A stretch of 64,000 bases of DNA, taken from the NCBI GenBank assembly GCA_016649715.1, contig JAENXC010000006.1, forward strand, positions 90,233 to 154,232, in the 5' to 3' direction. A program made the position numbers and the translations under genes. Below the pieces are notes generated by a model, which saw nothing but the letters and a program-made list of their open reading frames with translations, made no database searches and was not told the DNA's origin. Shown here in pieces: positions 51,171 through 59,099 of this stretch. Every line of letters starts with the position of its first letter. Position 1 is the stretch's first letter. The stretch is from Flavobacteriaceae bacterium (GTDB taxonomy: Bacteria; Bacteroidota; Bacteroidia; Flavobacteriales; Flavobacteriaceae).

Positions 51171-53047
51171 TGAAGTATATTTTCAACGGGTTAATTTTAA
51201 CGGCAATATTTTCCTGCTTGCCAGTAGGCATGATTTCGGCTTTTGCACAAAATAATAACAGCTATTGGCAACAGGAGGTCGATTATAAAATGAACGTTCA
51301 AATGGACGTGAAAACCTTTCAATATAAAGGAACGCAGGAGTTGAAATACACAAACAATTCTCCCGACACTTTAAACAAAGTTTTCTATCATCTTTATTTC
51401 AATGCCTTTCAACCGGGTAGTGAGATGGACGTTCGCTCGCAAACTATCGAAGACCCAGACAGCCGTGTTATGGATAGGATTTCAAAATTATCTCCTTCAG
51501 AAATTGGTTACATTAAACCAACGCTTTTCACTCAGGATGGTGCTGCCGCAAAATATATCATCAAAGGAACGGTGATGGAAGTATTGTTAAACAAACCAAT
51601 ACTTCCGGGAGAAAGCACGGTTTTTAATATGAACTGGGATGCGCAAGTTCCATTGCAAATCCGTCGTTCGGGAAGGAATAATGCCGACGGTGTAGCATTA
51701 ACGATGACCCAATGGTACCCAAAACTGGCAGAGTATGATTTTGAGGGCTGGCACGCCGATCCATATATTGCCCGCGAATTTTACGGTGTTTGGGGAGATT
51801 TTGATGTTACAATAACCATTGATGAGGCTTATACAATTGGCGGAACAGGTTATCTTCAAAACCCTGCCTCTGTTGGCCACGGCTATACCGTGCCCGGACA
51901 AAAACCAATACACCCCGTAAACGGAAAATACACTTGGCACTTTTTAGCACCCGATGTACACGATTTTGCGTGGGCTGCCGATGCCAATTACGTCCACGAT
52001 ACCTATCCCGGACCCAATGGGGTTACGCTTCATTTCTTTTATAAAGATGATCCCAAAATTGCCGAAACCTGGAAAAACCTTCAGCCAAAAACTGCTGAAC
52101 TGATGGCGTTTTACAACGAAACTGTGGGACAATATCCTTATGAGCAATACTCCGTAATTCAAGGAGGCGACGGCGGAATGGAATATGCCATGTGCACGAT
52201 GATAACAGGCGATCGGAATTTTGGAAGTTTGGTAGGCGTAACCGCCCATGAACTTGCACATTCGTGGTTCCAGTTTGTATTGGCAACCAACGAAAGCAAG
52301 CACGAATGGATGGACGAAGGTTTTACTTCCTATATTTCAAGTGAAGCAATGAATTATGTGATGAAGGAGAATAAACCAAATCCGCACGTCGGTTCTTACC
52401 GTGGCTATCTTCTTATGGCAAATAGTGGTAAGGAACAGCCCCAAATCACGCACGCCGATCGTTATGCAACCAACAGAGGTTATAATGTAAATGCTTACAG
52501 TAAAGGCGCAGTATTTTTAGCGCAATTGGGATACGTTGTAGGTCCAGAAAATCTTTCAAAAATATTGAAACGATATTTTTCAGATTTCAAATTCAAACAC
52601 CCAACTCCGAACGATTTTATCCGCACCGCGGAAAAAGCTTCTGGTTTTGAACTGGATTGGTATTTAACCGATTGGACACAGACCACAAACACCATCGATT
52701 ACGGTATAAAAGCTGTTGAAGCCGAAGCCGTGCCTGCCGGCAGACAGGGAAAAACCACAAAAATAACTTTGGAACGGATCGGTTTAATGCCAATGCCAAT
52801 AGATCTTTATGTTACTTATGAAGACGGTTCACAAGAATTATTCTACATTCCGTTGCAAATGATGTGGGGTGAAAAACCAAATCCGTTTGCCGAGTTGAAA
52901 CGCACCGTTTTGGAAGATTGGGCGTGGGCGAATCCAACTTATACTTTTGAAATAAAAAACGGCAAAAAAGTAAAAAACATGATGATTGATGCCACAAGGC
53001 GAATGGCGGATGTAAATCCTGATAATAATATTTGGGAGGCAAAATAA
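51170..53047 (+). CDS. M1-family metallopeptidase with a palindrome-derived insert
   Basis: 625-aa secreted zinc aminopeptidase-like protein. N-terminal signal ending SAFAQ; M1 beta domain; active site GGDGGMEYAMCTMI (GxMEN-like) and HELAHSW...HEWMDEGFTSY (HExxH plus distal Glu). Residues 520-527 (AVPAGRQG) are encoded by a palindromic DNA element and interrupt an otherwise smooth EAE-KTTKITLERIGL junction, so they look like a repeat-derived insertion tolerated in a loop. Coupled to the upstream S8 protease; ends in a strong terminator. Confidence 0.94.
   Translation: MKYIFNGLILTAIFSCLPVGMISAFAQNNNSYWQQEVDYKMNVQMDVKTFQYKGTQELKYTNNSPDTLNKVFYHLYFNAFQPGSEMDVRSQTIEDPDSRVMDRISKLSPSEIGYIKPTLFTQDGAAAKYIIKGTVMEVLLNKPILPGESTVFNMNWDAQVPLQIRRSGRNNADGVALTMTQWYPKLAEYDFEGWHADPYIAREFYGVWGDFDVTITIDEAYTIGGTGYLQNPASVGHGYTVPGQKPIHPVNGKYTWHFLAPDVHDFAWAADANYVHDTYPGPNGVTLHFFYKDDPKIAETWKNLQPKTAELMAFYNETVGQYPYEQYSVIQGGDGGMEYAMCTMITGDRNFGSLVGVTAHELAHSWFQFVLATNESKHEWMDEGFTSYISSEAMNYVMKENKPNPHVGSYRGYLLMANSGKEQPQITHADRYATNRGYNVNAYSKGAVFLAQLGYVVGPENLSKILKRYFSDFKFKHPTPNDFIRTAEKASGFELDWYLTDWTQTTNTIDYGIKAVEAEAVPAGRQGKTTKITLERIGLMPMPIDLYVTYEDGSQELFYIPLQMMWGEKPNPFAELKRTVLEDWAWANPTYTFEIKNGKKVKNMMIDATRRMADVNPDNNIWEAK
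52731..52746. repeat. Palindromic element within the M1 peptidase gene
   Basis: TGCCTGCCGGCAGACA, a near-perfect palindrome (one mismatch) read in frame as PAGRQ. The type is known as an intergenic repeat in flavobacteria; a relative lies at 31286-31312. Confidence 0.7.
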
Positions 53048-53068
53048 AGTGTCCCAAAATACTGTTTT

Positions 53069-53103
53069 AGACCTCACAGGTTTTTGAAACCTGTGAGGTC
53101 TTT
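53069..53103 (+). terminator. Terminator after the M1 peptidase gene
   Basis: AGACCTCACAGGTTT / AAACCTGTGAGGTCT stem followed by a T-rich tract (TTTCTTTTT). It excludes the track's rnpA start at 53084, which lies inside the stem. Confidence 0.85.
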
Positions 53104-53122
53104 CTTTTTATATATTTACATT

Positions 53123-53488
53123 GTGAACAATAAATTCCCTAAAACTGAAAAACTGAAAAGTTCCAAAACAATTGAAAATTTGTTTATGGAAGGGAAAACG
53201 TATTCCAAATTTCCTATAAAAATTTTCTTTCTTCCGAAAGATGCTATGGAAAATAATCTTGCAGCCTTCGCCGTTCCGAAACGGAATTTTAAATTGGCTG
53301 TGAACCGGAATCGAGTAAAACGCCAGCTTCGCGAAGCCTATCGGCTTAACAAACACCTGCTTGAAGAAATTCACGGCAAGAAATTTGTGATGCTCTTTCT
53401 TTTTTTGGGAAAAGTTAAACCGCAGTACGCCGAGCTGGAAAATGCGATGGCAAAACTGCTTAAAAAATTACGAGATGAAAATAGTTAG
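53123..53488 (+). CDS. rnpA: Ribonuclease P protein component
   Basis: About 121-aa basic protein that binds RNase P RNA for tRNA 5' maturation. The signature NRNRVKRQLREAYR is intact, with AFAVPKRNFKLA before it. I choose the GTG at 53123 (VNNKFPKTEKLKS) because the track's TTG is inside a terminator. It is not next to rpmH/dnaA here. Its last 14 bases overlap the DUF4349 gene. Confidence 0.94.
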   Translation: MNNKFPKTEKLKSSKTIENLFMEGKTYSKFPIKIFFLPKDAMENNLAAFAVPKRNFKLAVNRNRVKRQLREAYRLNKHLLEEIHGKKFVMLFLFLGKVKPQYAELENAMAKLLKKLRDENS

Positions 53489-54284
53489 CGCCTTACTTTT
53501 TGTGTTTGTTTTGGGATGTTCCAACGGAAGTTCCAATAAAGATTATACAGCAGATTCTTCAATGGCGGGAATAGCAGTTTCCGAAGAAGCTTTAAAAATA
53601 GAACAGTTTTCATCACCACAATTGCAAGAGGAGCAAAAAATCATCAAAACTGCCCGTTTGGCTTTTGAAACAAAAGATGTGGAAGCCACACATAAAAAAA
53701 TACTTCAGCTTGCATCGCAGTACAAAGGTTTAGTGCAGAGCGACAACAGCGGAAAAGACTACAACCGTATTTTTAAAAACTTGACGATCAGAATTCCAAC
53801 GGAAAGCTTTCAACGGTTTATAGATGGCATTTCCGAAGGGGTTGATTATTTTGACCAAAAAGATATTTCGCGCCAAGATGTTTCCGAAGAATTTGTAGAT
53901 CTGGAAGCACGCCTAAAAGCAAAGCGCACACTGGAAGACCGCTATCTTGAATTGCTGAAAAAAGCAAACAACGTAAAAGAAATGATAGAAATTGAACGCG
54001 AACTTTCCAACATTCGTGAGGAAATCGAGGCAAAACAGGGCCGTTTGCAATACCTGCAAAGTCAAGTTTCAATGAGTACCGTGAACGTTGAATTCTACAA
54101 AACCACTGCAGAAACGGGCATTACACAATCCTACGGACAAAAAATGAAGAACGCATTTCAAGGCGGGTGGAACGGGATTTCGGTGTTTTTCTTAGGTGTT
54201 TTATACCTTTGGCCTTTGTTTCTCGTTGCGGTTATTGTAATTTTCGTTCTGCGAATATTTCTGAAGAGAAGAAAGAAACATTGA
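53475..54284 (+). CDS. DUF4349 lipoprotein
   Basis: 269-aa envelope protein. Start at 53475: MKIVSALLFVFVLGC, lipid Cys at 15, overlapping rnpA by 14 bases. DUF4349 pattern: KIIKTARLAFETKDVEATHKKIL, LTIRIPTESFQRFIDGI, VDLEARLKAKRTLEDRYLELL, and a coiled coil EMIEIERELSNIREEIEAKQGRLQYL; a C-terminal membrane span (ISVFFLGVLYLWPLFLVAVIVIFVLRIFL) ends in RRKKH. Function unknown. Confidence 0.92.
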   Translation: MKIVSALLFVFVLGCSNGSSNKDYTADSSMAGIAVSEEALKIEQFSSPQLQEEQKIIKTARLAFETKDVEATHKKILQLASQYKGLVQSDNSGKDYNRIFKNLTIRIPTESFQRFIDGISEGVDYFDQKDISRQDVSEEFVDLEARLKAKRTLEDRYLELLKKANNVKEMIEIERELSNIREEIEAKQGRLQYLQSQVSMSTVNVEFYKTTAETGITQSYGQKMKNAFQGGWNGISVFFLGVLYLWPLFLVAVIVIFVLRIFLKRRKKH

Positions 54285-54286
54285 AA

Positions 54287-54371
54287 AAGTTATTAAGTTA
54301 TTGGGTTACTAAGTTGTTTAGACACAACCCGCTAATAACTCAATAACTAGTAACTCATTAATAACTTAAAT
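54287..54371. repeat. Palindromic repeat with short tandem words (dialect D)
   Basis: Arms of AAGTTATT/GGGTTACT words and of AATAACTC/TAGTAACT words form a long imperfect hairpin between the DUF4349 and S41 genes. AAGTTATTGGGTTACTAA (54295-54312) is shared exactly with 60036-60053. Confidence 0.8.
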
Positions 54372-54375
54372 AAAA

Positions 54376-55998
54376 ATGAAAAAGAGAATCCTAATTCCCA
54401 TCATCGCCGTCGGCATATTTTTTACAACTGTAAGTTTTAAAAGTGATTTCTTCGAAATTGCGAAACAGATTGAAATCTTCACTACACTTTTCAAGGAATT
54501 GAATATGAATTATGTGGACGAAGTAACGCCCGCAACGCTCATGGACAAAGCCATAAAAGGAATGTTGGAGGATTTGGACCCTTACACAGTTTATTGGAAC
54601 GAACAGCAAGTTGAGGACGCCAAAATCAACAATTCCGGAATTTATACAGGGATTGGAGCCTCGGCCCAAAGCAAAAAGGACAAAATAATTATTGTTGAGC
54701 CCTATAAAGATTATCCCGCCGACAAAGCTGGCTTAAAAGCTGGCGACGAAATCATAAAAATTGGAGATGTTACTATCGCCGATTTGGAAGACGATGCAGG
54801 TGAATTATTGAAGGGTGCGCCAGGTTCAAAAGTGGAAGTAACATATAAAAGACAGGGAAAAACCGCAACCACAACCATCACCCGCGATGCTGTGGAAATT
54901 AAAGCAGTTCCCTTTTATAAATTGATAAACAACGACATTGGTTATATTGTTCTTTCACAATTCAACAGTAAAACCACTTTTGAAACCAAAGCAGCTTTGG
55001 TAGATTTGAAATCGCAGGGTGCAACCAAAATCATTTTAGATTTACGCGGAAACCCCGGCGGACTCTTAAACGAAGCAATAAATGTTGTAAACCTTTTTGT
55101 GGATAAAGGCGAAGTGATTACAACCACAAAATCTGTAATAGAAAAGTACAACCAAGTTTATAAAACCAAAAACGAACCTGTGGATACTGAAATTCCATTG
55201 GTAGTTTTGGTAAACGGACGGAGTGCTTCTGCCAGCGAAATTGTTTCCGGCGGCTTGCAGGATTTGGACCGCGCCGTGATTGTGGGCGCGCGCAGTTTCG
55301 GGAAAGGACTGGTACAGCGGCCCAAAAAACTGACTTATGGCACGCAGCTGAAAGTAACCATTTCGCGCTATTACACGCCAAGTGGCCGTTGCATCCAAGC
55401 TTTAGATTACTGGCACCGCGACGAAAACGGCGACCCCGTTCGGAAAGATGCCAAAGAATACAACGCTTTCAAAACCAAAGGTGGCAGAACAGTTTACGAT
55501 GGCGGCGGAATCCTACCGGATGTGCAACTGGAATCTGCGGTTTTCAGCCCAATTACAACGGCTTTGCTAAAAGACAACGCTATTTTTGACTACGCCACAA
55601 AGTATTATTACAGCCACCAAATAAGTGATTATACAAAATTTAGTTTTACTGAAAACGATTTTCAGGAGTTTCTAAACTTCCTGAAAACCAACAACTTTGA
55701 GTACAAAACCGAAACCGAAAAGAAATTTGCCGAAGGTTTAAAAATCTCTGAAGATGATGATATAAACAAAGACATTTCTGCCAGTTACAACCAACTAATG
55801 ACGGCAATAGCCAAAGCCAAAGACAAAGCCATCGTTGACAAAAAAGTGGAAATAGAATCGTTGTTGACCGATGAAATTTTAAAACGATATTTCTATCGTG
55901 AGGGGTTATACAATTATCAAATAGAACACAATCCAGAGATTTTGGAGGCGATTGCTGTGCTTAATGATGCTGGGCGGTATAGGAAGATTTTGAAGTAA
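54376..55998 (+). CDS. S41-family C-terminal processing peptidase
   Basis: 540-aa periplasmic CtpA-like serine protease. N-terminal membrane signal (RILIPIIAVGIFFTTVSF), helical region, PDZ domain (about 85-170; YTGIGASAQSKKDKIIIVEPYKDYPADKAGLKAGDEI), then the S41 core with NGRSASASEIVSGGLQD (catalytic Ser about 285) and the Lys in SFGKGLVQ. The C-terminal ~150 residues are helical. It cleaves C-terminal tails of periplasmic substrates. In the rnpA-DUF4349-S41 run. Confidence 0.95.
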   Translation: MKKRILIPIIAVGIFFTTVSFKSDFFEIAKQIEIFTTLFKELNMNYVDEVTPATLMDKAIKGMLEDLDPYTVYWNEQQVEDAKINNSGIYTGIGASAQSKKDKIIIVEPYKDYPADKAGLKAGDEIIKIGDVTIADLEDDAGELLKGAPGSKVEVTYKRQGKTATTTITRDAVEIKAVPFYKLINNDIGYIVLSQFNSKTTFETKAALVDLKSQGATKIILDLRGNPGGLLNEAINVVNLFVDKGEVITTTKSVIEKYNQVYKTKNEPVDTEIPLVVLVNGRSASASEIVSGGLQDLDRAVIVGARSFGKGLVQRPKKLTYGTQLKVTISRYYTPSGRCIQALDYWHRDENGDPVRKDAKEYNAFKTKGGRTVYDGGGILPDVQLESAVFSPITTALLKDNAIFDYATKYYYSHQISDYTKFSFTENDFQEFLNFLKTNNFEYKTETEKKFAEGLKISEDDDINKDISASYNQLMTAIAKAKDKAIVDKKVEIESLLTDEILKRYFYREGLYNYQIEHNPEILEAIAVLNDAGRYRKILK

Positions 55999-56009
55999 GA
56001 AATAGAGAA

Positions 56010-56507
56010 ATGAATAAATTTATTCTGCTTATCGGACTTTTTGTATTTTCAAATATTTTTTCACAAGAAATACCAAGTTATAAGGATATTACATCTGAAT
56101 TAATCAATCCTGAAAACTCTTTGAACATTGAGTTTAGCCTTTATAATTCAGATTTTTTTATAATCATCGAAAACGACATTAAGATGTCAAGATATCTTGA
56201 TGTTGATCTTTGTGCAGTATTAAAATCCAATTTTGAAACGAATAAAACTATTCAGGAAATAATACTTAAATATGAATTACTAAAAGTTATTTATGTGCTT
56301 AAGGAAGAGCAGTTAGTTAGAATAGATTCAAAAGAAGAAATCAAATCTCCTTTATATTGGATTACTATAAAATACAAAGTCGAGAAACATTCGAGATTAG
56401 TTCTCTTACCTGTTTTTGAAAAAAACACTTCCGAACAAATTCTTAATGACTTCAGTAAGCTTTTTCCAAATCAAAACTGTTTTTCAATCTTACAGAGTAA
56501 ATTATAA
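56010..56507 (+). CDS. Secreted protein of unknown function
   Basis: 165 aa. A signal peptide (MNKFILLIGLFVFSNIFSQE) is followed by a mixed alpha/beta domain rich in Ile, Leu, Glu and Lys; no motif is recognised. Markedly AT-rich compared with its neighbours. It starts 12 bases after the S41 gene, so probably shares its transcript. Possibly a recent acquisition. Confidence 0.65.
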   Translation: MNKFILLIGLFVFSNIFSQEIPSYKDITSELINPENSLNIEFSLYNSDFFIIIENDIKMSRYLDVDLCAVLKSNFETNKTIQEIILKYELLKVIYVLKEEQLVRIDSKEEIKSPLYWITIKYKVEKHSRLVLLPVFEKNTSEQILNDFSKLFPNQNCFSILQSKL

Positions 56508-56896
56508 ATAATGCAACCTTCCCTAACCTTCTTCAAAACAATCCCCGTTTGAATAAAAGAATGATTCAAACTTCATTTTCTTCATCTAATTAACGTATCA
56601 AGACCTGCTGGAGGGGTTCCGAACCTATAAATATACGTTGCAGGACGTATCCAGATACGTTGGTGGACGTATAAATATACGTCCCTTGACGCCTCTACCA
56701 CATCTCCCCACGTATAATTATACGTGGGGAGACGTATATGGAGGGGTTCGGAACGTATACGAAGAGGTTTGGGACGTATATGTAAGGGTTTGAAACGCAG
56801 CAAGAAAAAAACAAAAACAAAACTTGAAAAAGTTACTTTCCGTCCTTAACAAAACCTTAACCGCCTGTCCTTCAATATTATTGTACCTTAGCGATT
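56508..56896. other. 389-base gap holding the ACGTAT array
   Basis: Besides the array at 56593-56800 (separate entry), this gap has an A-rich stretch (56805-56830) and a weak -7-like box TACCTTAG at 56884-56891, 5 bases before the 56897 ATG. The 73-aa minus-strand ORF over the array is discounted (see rejected list). Confidence 0.6.
56593..56800. repeat. Array of ACGTAT palindromes and half-sites with 21/22-nt spacing
   Basis: ACGTAT or a close variant starts at 56623, 56645, 56667, (56689, degenerate), 56710, 56732, 56753, 56774 and 56795: steps of 22, 22, 22, 21, 22, 21, 21 and 21. A related unit begins at 56601 and an extra ACGTAT at 56593. The first units are palindromes ACGTAT-N4-ATACGT (e.g. 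ACGTATAAATATACGT, ACGTATAATTATACGT); the last four are direct half-sites with GGAGGGGTTCGGA-type fillers. Not CRISPR: fillers are 5-6 or 15 bases. Confidence 0.85.
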
Positions 56897-57268
56897 ATGA
56901 TAAAAACAGACAGAGACGAAAACAAGGAGATTCTCATGGAATCTGTGGCCTATTTAGAGAAGAGGGGTTTTGAACACATCCAGGCCGATGTGGAAGGTTA
57001 TGAAACTCCAAAATCCTATCATAAAAAAGATAGTGATGTGGTGATTACTCCAGACATAGTAGCAGACCGCGCTGGAATAAAACATTATTTTGAAATCAGT
57101 TTAAAATCCGAAAAACCGAGACAGCTAAAATCAAAATGGCAGTTTTTGGACACATTGACGCGGATGCGAAACCAGCGTTTCAAAATCATTACCCGTCGCG
57201 GGCATTATAAATTTACTGATGAAATGCTGAAAGATCTTCATTTGGAAAAGAATCTCATTAAGCTCTGA
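56897..57268 (+). CDS. Small conserved protein, possible PD-(D/E)XK-like fold
   Basis: 123-aa cytoplasmic protein. The middle reads SDVVITPDIVADRAGIKHYFEISLK, with Pro52-Asp53, Glu66 and Lys70, spaced as in a divergent PD-(D/E)XK nuclease core (the usual ExK is here E-I-S-L-K). A Lys/Arg-rich C-terminal half follows (LKSKWQFLDTLTRMRNQRFKIITRRGHYKF). I do not recognise a named family. It stands directly downstream of the ACGTAT array and overlaps the convergent GNAT gene by 11 bases. Confidence 0.7.
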   Translation: MIKTDRDENKEILMESVAYLEKRGFEHIQADVEGYETPKSYHKKDSDVVITPDIVADRAGIKHYFEISLKSEKPRQLKSKWQFLDTLTRMRNQRFKIITRRGHYKFTDEMLKDLHLEKNLIKL

Positions 57269-57698
57269 TCATTGCAATGTGGGGAATGCCGTCTTCCAAG
57301 TAGCGGTCGCCAATGGTTTTAAAACCGTGGCTTTCGTAGAAAATTACTAAATAAGTCTGAGCCGATATCTTTATGCTATCGGCTTTATATTTGGTTTTAA
57401 TCGCCTTTATGGAGGCTTTGGTAATTTCGTGTCCGTAACCAAGTTTTCGGTAGTTTTCGCGTACCAAAACCCTTCCAATGGCCGCTTCATCAAAATAATC
57501 GCCCGCTTGAAAACAGCGTGCATAGGCAACCAATTTTCCATCTTCCCTACCCAAAATATGTAGCGCCCGTTGGTCTTTGCCATCAATATCCTGATAGACG
57601 CAATCCTGTTCCACCACAAACACTTCGCTTCGCAATTGCAACAAATCATAAAGCTCTTTCGTGCTCAATTCATCAAAACTCTTTACTTCAATTTCCAT
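57258..57698 (-). CDS. GNAT N-acetyltransferase (ElaA-like)
   Basis: 146-aa acetyltransferase. ElaA pattern: LYDLLQLRSEVFVVEQDCVYQDIDGKD near the start, the acetyl-CoA loop AIGRVLVRENYRKLGYGHEI (RxxGxG/A type), and AQTYLVIFYESHGFKTIGDRYLEDGIPHIAM. Acceptor substrate unknown. Last gene of the rpiB-CDF-GNAT operon (17 bases after the CDF gene). Confidence 0.92.
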   Translation of the reverse strand: MEIEVKSFDELSTKELYDLLQLRSEVFVVEQDCVYQDIDGKDQRALHILGREDGKLVAYARCFQAGDYFDEAAIGRVLVRENYRKLGYGHEITKASIKAIKTKYKADSIKISAQTYLVIFYESHGFKTIGDRYLEDGIPHIAMIRA

Positions 57699-57715
57699 AG
57701 TTATTTCTTAAAAAA

Positions 57716-58633
57716 TCAATCTTGCACAATAATATCTTTCGGGTCGTCCTTTTGATGTTCGGGCTGAATGGTTACGTGGTTTATTCCAAAGTCGAGATAA
57801 AGCAATTCTTCAACTTTTGTAAGTACTGTATCAAATTGTAAAAGCGTTACGTCTTCGTGAAAATCAATATGCGCTTCCAAATGCGTTTCCTCTTCATTGA
57901 GTTGCCAAATATGCATATGATGCACGTTTTTAATCTCAGGTATTTTGCAAAGTGCATCACTGATTACTACCAAATTTAAGTCGTCTGGAGTAAAAAGCAT
58001 CAAAACCTTGAAAGAGCTTTTCAATAAATTATAACCCATAACGATTAAATATAGCGCGATAAGCAACGTTAGCAGGCTATCCACCCAATACCATTCAAAA
58101 TATTTCATCAAGAGACCTCCGATCAAAACGGCCACAGAAGCGGTCATATCAGAAAACAAATGAAGATAGGCAGACCGCATGTTCATATTGCTTTTTGATT
58201 CTTTAAAAAGAAGCAGTACACTGAAACCATTTACGAAAATCCCTAAAATTGCAAGCCAAATAACCAGTCCGCTTTCAATGGGGTGTGGACTGAATAAACG
58301 AAGAATCGCTTCATAAATAAGGTAAATAGCAACCACAATTAAAGTGGCGGAATTCACAAAAGCAGCTATTATTTCAGCGCGTTTATACCCGAAGGTCTTG
58401 GTAACGGAAGCATCCTTTTTTGAATATCTATCGGCAATATAACTGACTGCCAAAGAAAGTACATCACTGAAATTGTGAAGTGCATCCGAAAGCAAGGAAA
58501 GACTGCCGGAAATCAATCCACCGATTACTTGTGCAACGGTAATAACAATATTTAAAAGAACGGAAAGTAAAAGCTTCCTTCCTTTCAAATTAGAATGTGA
58601 ATGGGTGTGGGAATGTACTTGGTTGTGCGACAT
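57716..58633 (-). CDS. Cation diffusion facilitator (CzcD-like)
   Basis: 305-aa inner membrane metal exporter (Zn2+, Co2+ or Cd2+ for H+). N-terminal His-rich leader (SHNQVHSHTHSHSNLKG), six spans with the HxxxD/SDALHNFSDVLSL metal motif in span 2 and FSDMTAS in span 5, then a cytoplasmic ferredoxin-like domain (NVHHMHIWQLNEEETHLEAHIDFHED). Middle gene of the rpiB operon, 9 bases after rpiB. Confidence 0.94.
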   Translation of the reverse strand: MSHNQVHSHTHSHSNLKGRKLLLSVLLNIVITVAQVIGGLISGSLSLLSDALHNFSDVLSLAVSYIADRYSKKDASVTKTFGYKRAEIIAAFVNSATLIVVAIYLIYEAILRLFSPHPIESGLVIWLAILGIFVNGFSVLLLFKESKSNMNMRSAYLHLFSDMTASVAVLIGGLLMKYFEWYWVDSLLTLLIALYLIVMGYNLLKSSFKVLMLFTPDDLNLVVISDALCKIPEIKNVHHMHIWQLNEEETHLEAHIDFHEDVTLLQFDTVLTKVEELLYLDFGINHVTIQPEHQKDDPKDIIVQD

Positions 58634-58642
58634 TGGATGCGT

Positions 58643-59074
58643 TTATGAGCAGGCTATTTTTTCCACCCTGTTTTGGTGGCGGCCACCTTCAAATTCGGTT
58701 TTAAGAAAAGCTTTTACCATTTCAACAGCTTGTGGTTTGCTGGTGAAACGTGCGGGAATACTCAAAATATTAGCGTCGTTGTGTTGGCGGGCAAGTTCGG
58801 TGATTTCCTTAGTCCAGCAGAGTGCGGAACGTACTTTTTGGTGTTTGTTGGCGGTCATATTCGCACCGTTTCCGCTACCGCAGATTATAATTCCAATATC
58901 TACTTTTCCGCTTTCCACATCATTAGCGACAGGATGCACAAAATCTGGATAATCTACACTTGCTTCAGAGTTAGTTCCGTGGTTAAAAACCGTGTGGCCG
59001 TCATTTTCAAGAAAAGATATTATTTCAAATTTATACTCTGTGCCTGCGTGGTCGTTGCCGATGGAGATTTTCAT
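58643..59074 (-). CDS. rpiB: Ribose-5-phosphate isomerase B
   Basis: 143-aa RpiB/LacAB isomerase (ribose-5-P to ribulose-5-P, pentose phosphate pathway). MKISIGNDHAGTEYKFEI start, GIIICGSGNGANMTANKHQKVRSALCW with the catalytic Cys, and HNDANILSIPARF. First gene of the rpiB-CDF-GNAT operon with a -7 box directly upstream. Confidence 0.95.
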   Translation of the reverse strand: MKISIGNDHAGTEYKFEIISFLENDGHTVFNHGTNSEASVDYPDFVHPVANDVESGKVDIGIIICGSGNGANMTANKHQKVRSALCWTKEITELARQHNDANILSIPARFTSKPQAVEMVKAFLKTEFEGGRHQNRVEKIACS

Positions 59075-59088
59075 AATCTATTTTTTTT

Positions 59089-59096
59089 CAAAGATA
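59089..59096 (-). promoter_or_regulatory. rpiB -7 box
   Basis: The minus strand reads TATCTTTG (TAnnTTTG), 14 bases before the rpiB start. Confidence 0.6.
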
Positions 59097-59099
59097 AAA

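Noticed and set aside
51200-51235. Second CCTGCC-type palindrome in the M1 signal peptide (CCTGCTTGCCAGTAGGCA)
   Set aside because: Only partly palindromic and it encodes an ordinary signal peptide; chance similarity cannot be excluded.
53084-53122. Track start of rnpA (TTG at 53084)
   Set aside because: It lies inside the terminator stem of the M1 gene; the GTG at 53123 gives the usual RnpA N-terminus.
56593-56800. CRISPR array
   Set aside because: Repeats are 16-base palindromes with 5-6-base gaps or 21-base direct units; no 20-40-base unique spacers and no cas genes.
56582-56803. 73-aa minus-strand ORF with 7-residue repeats (KPLHIR / EPLHIR type)
   Set aside because: It only mirrors the 21-base part of the ACGTAT array. 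Several steps are 22 bases, so the peptide repeat does not persist, there is no start context, and the palindromic DNA pattern explains the sequence better.
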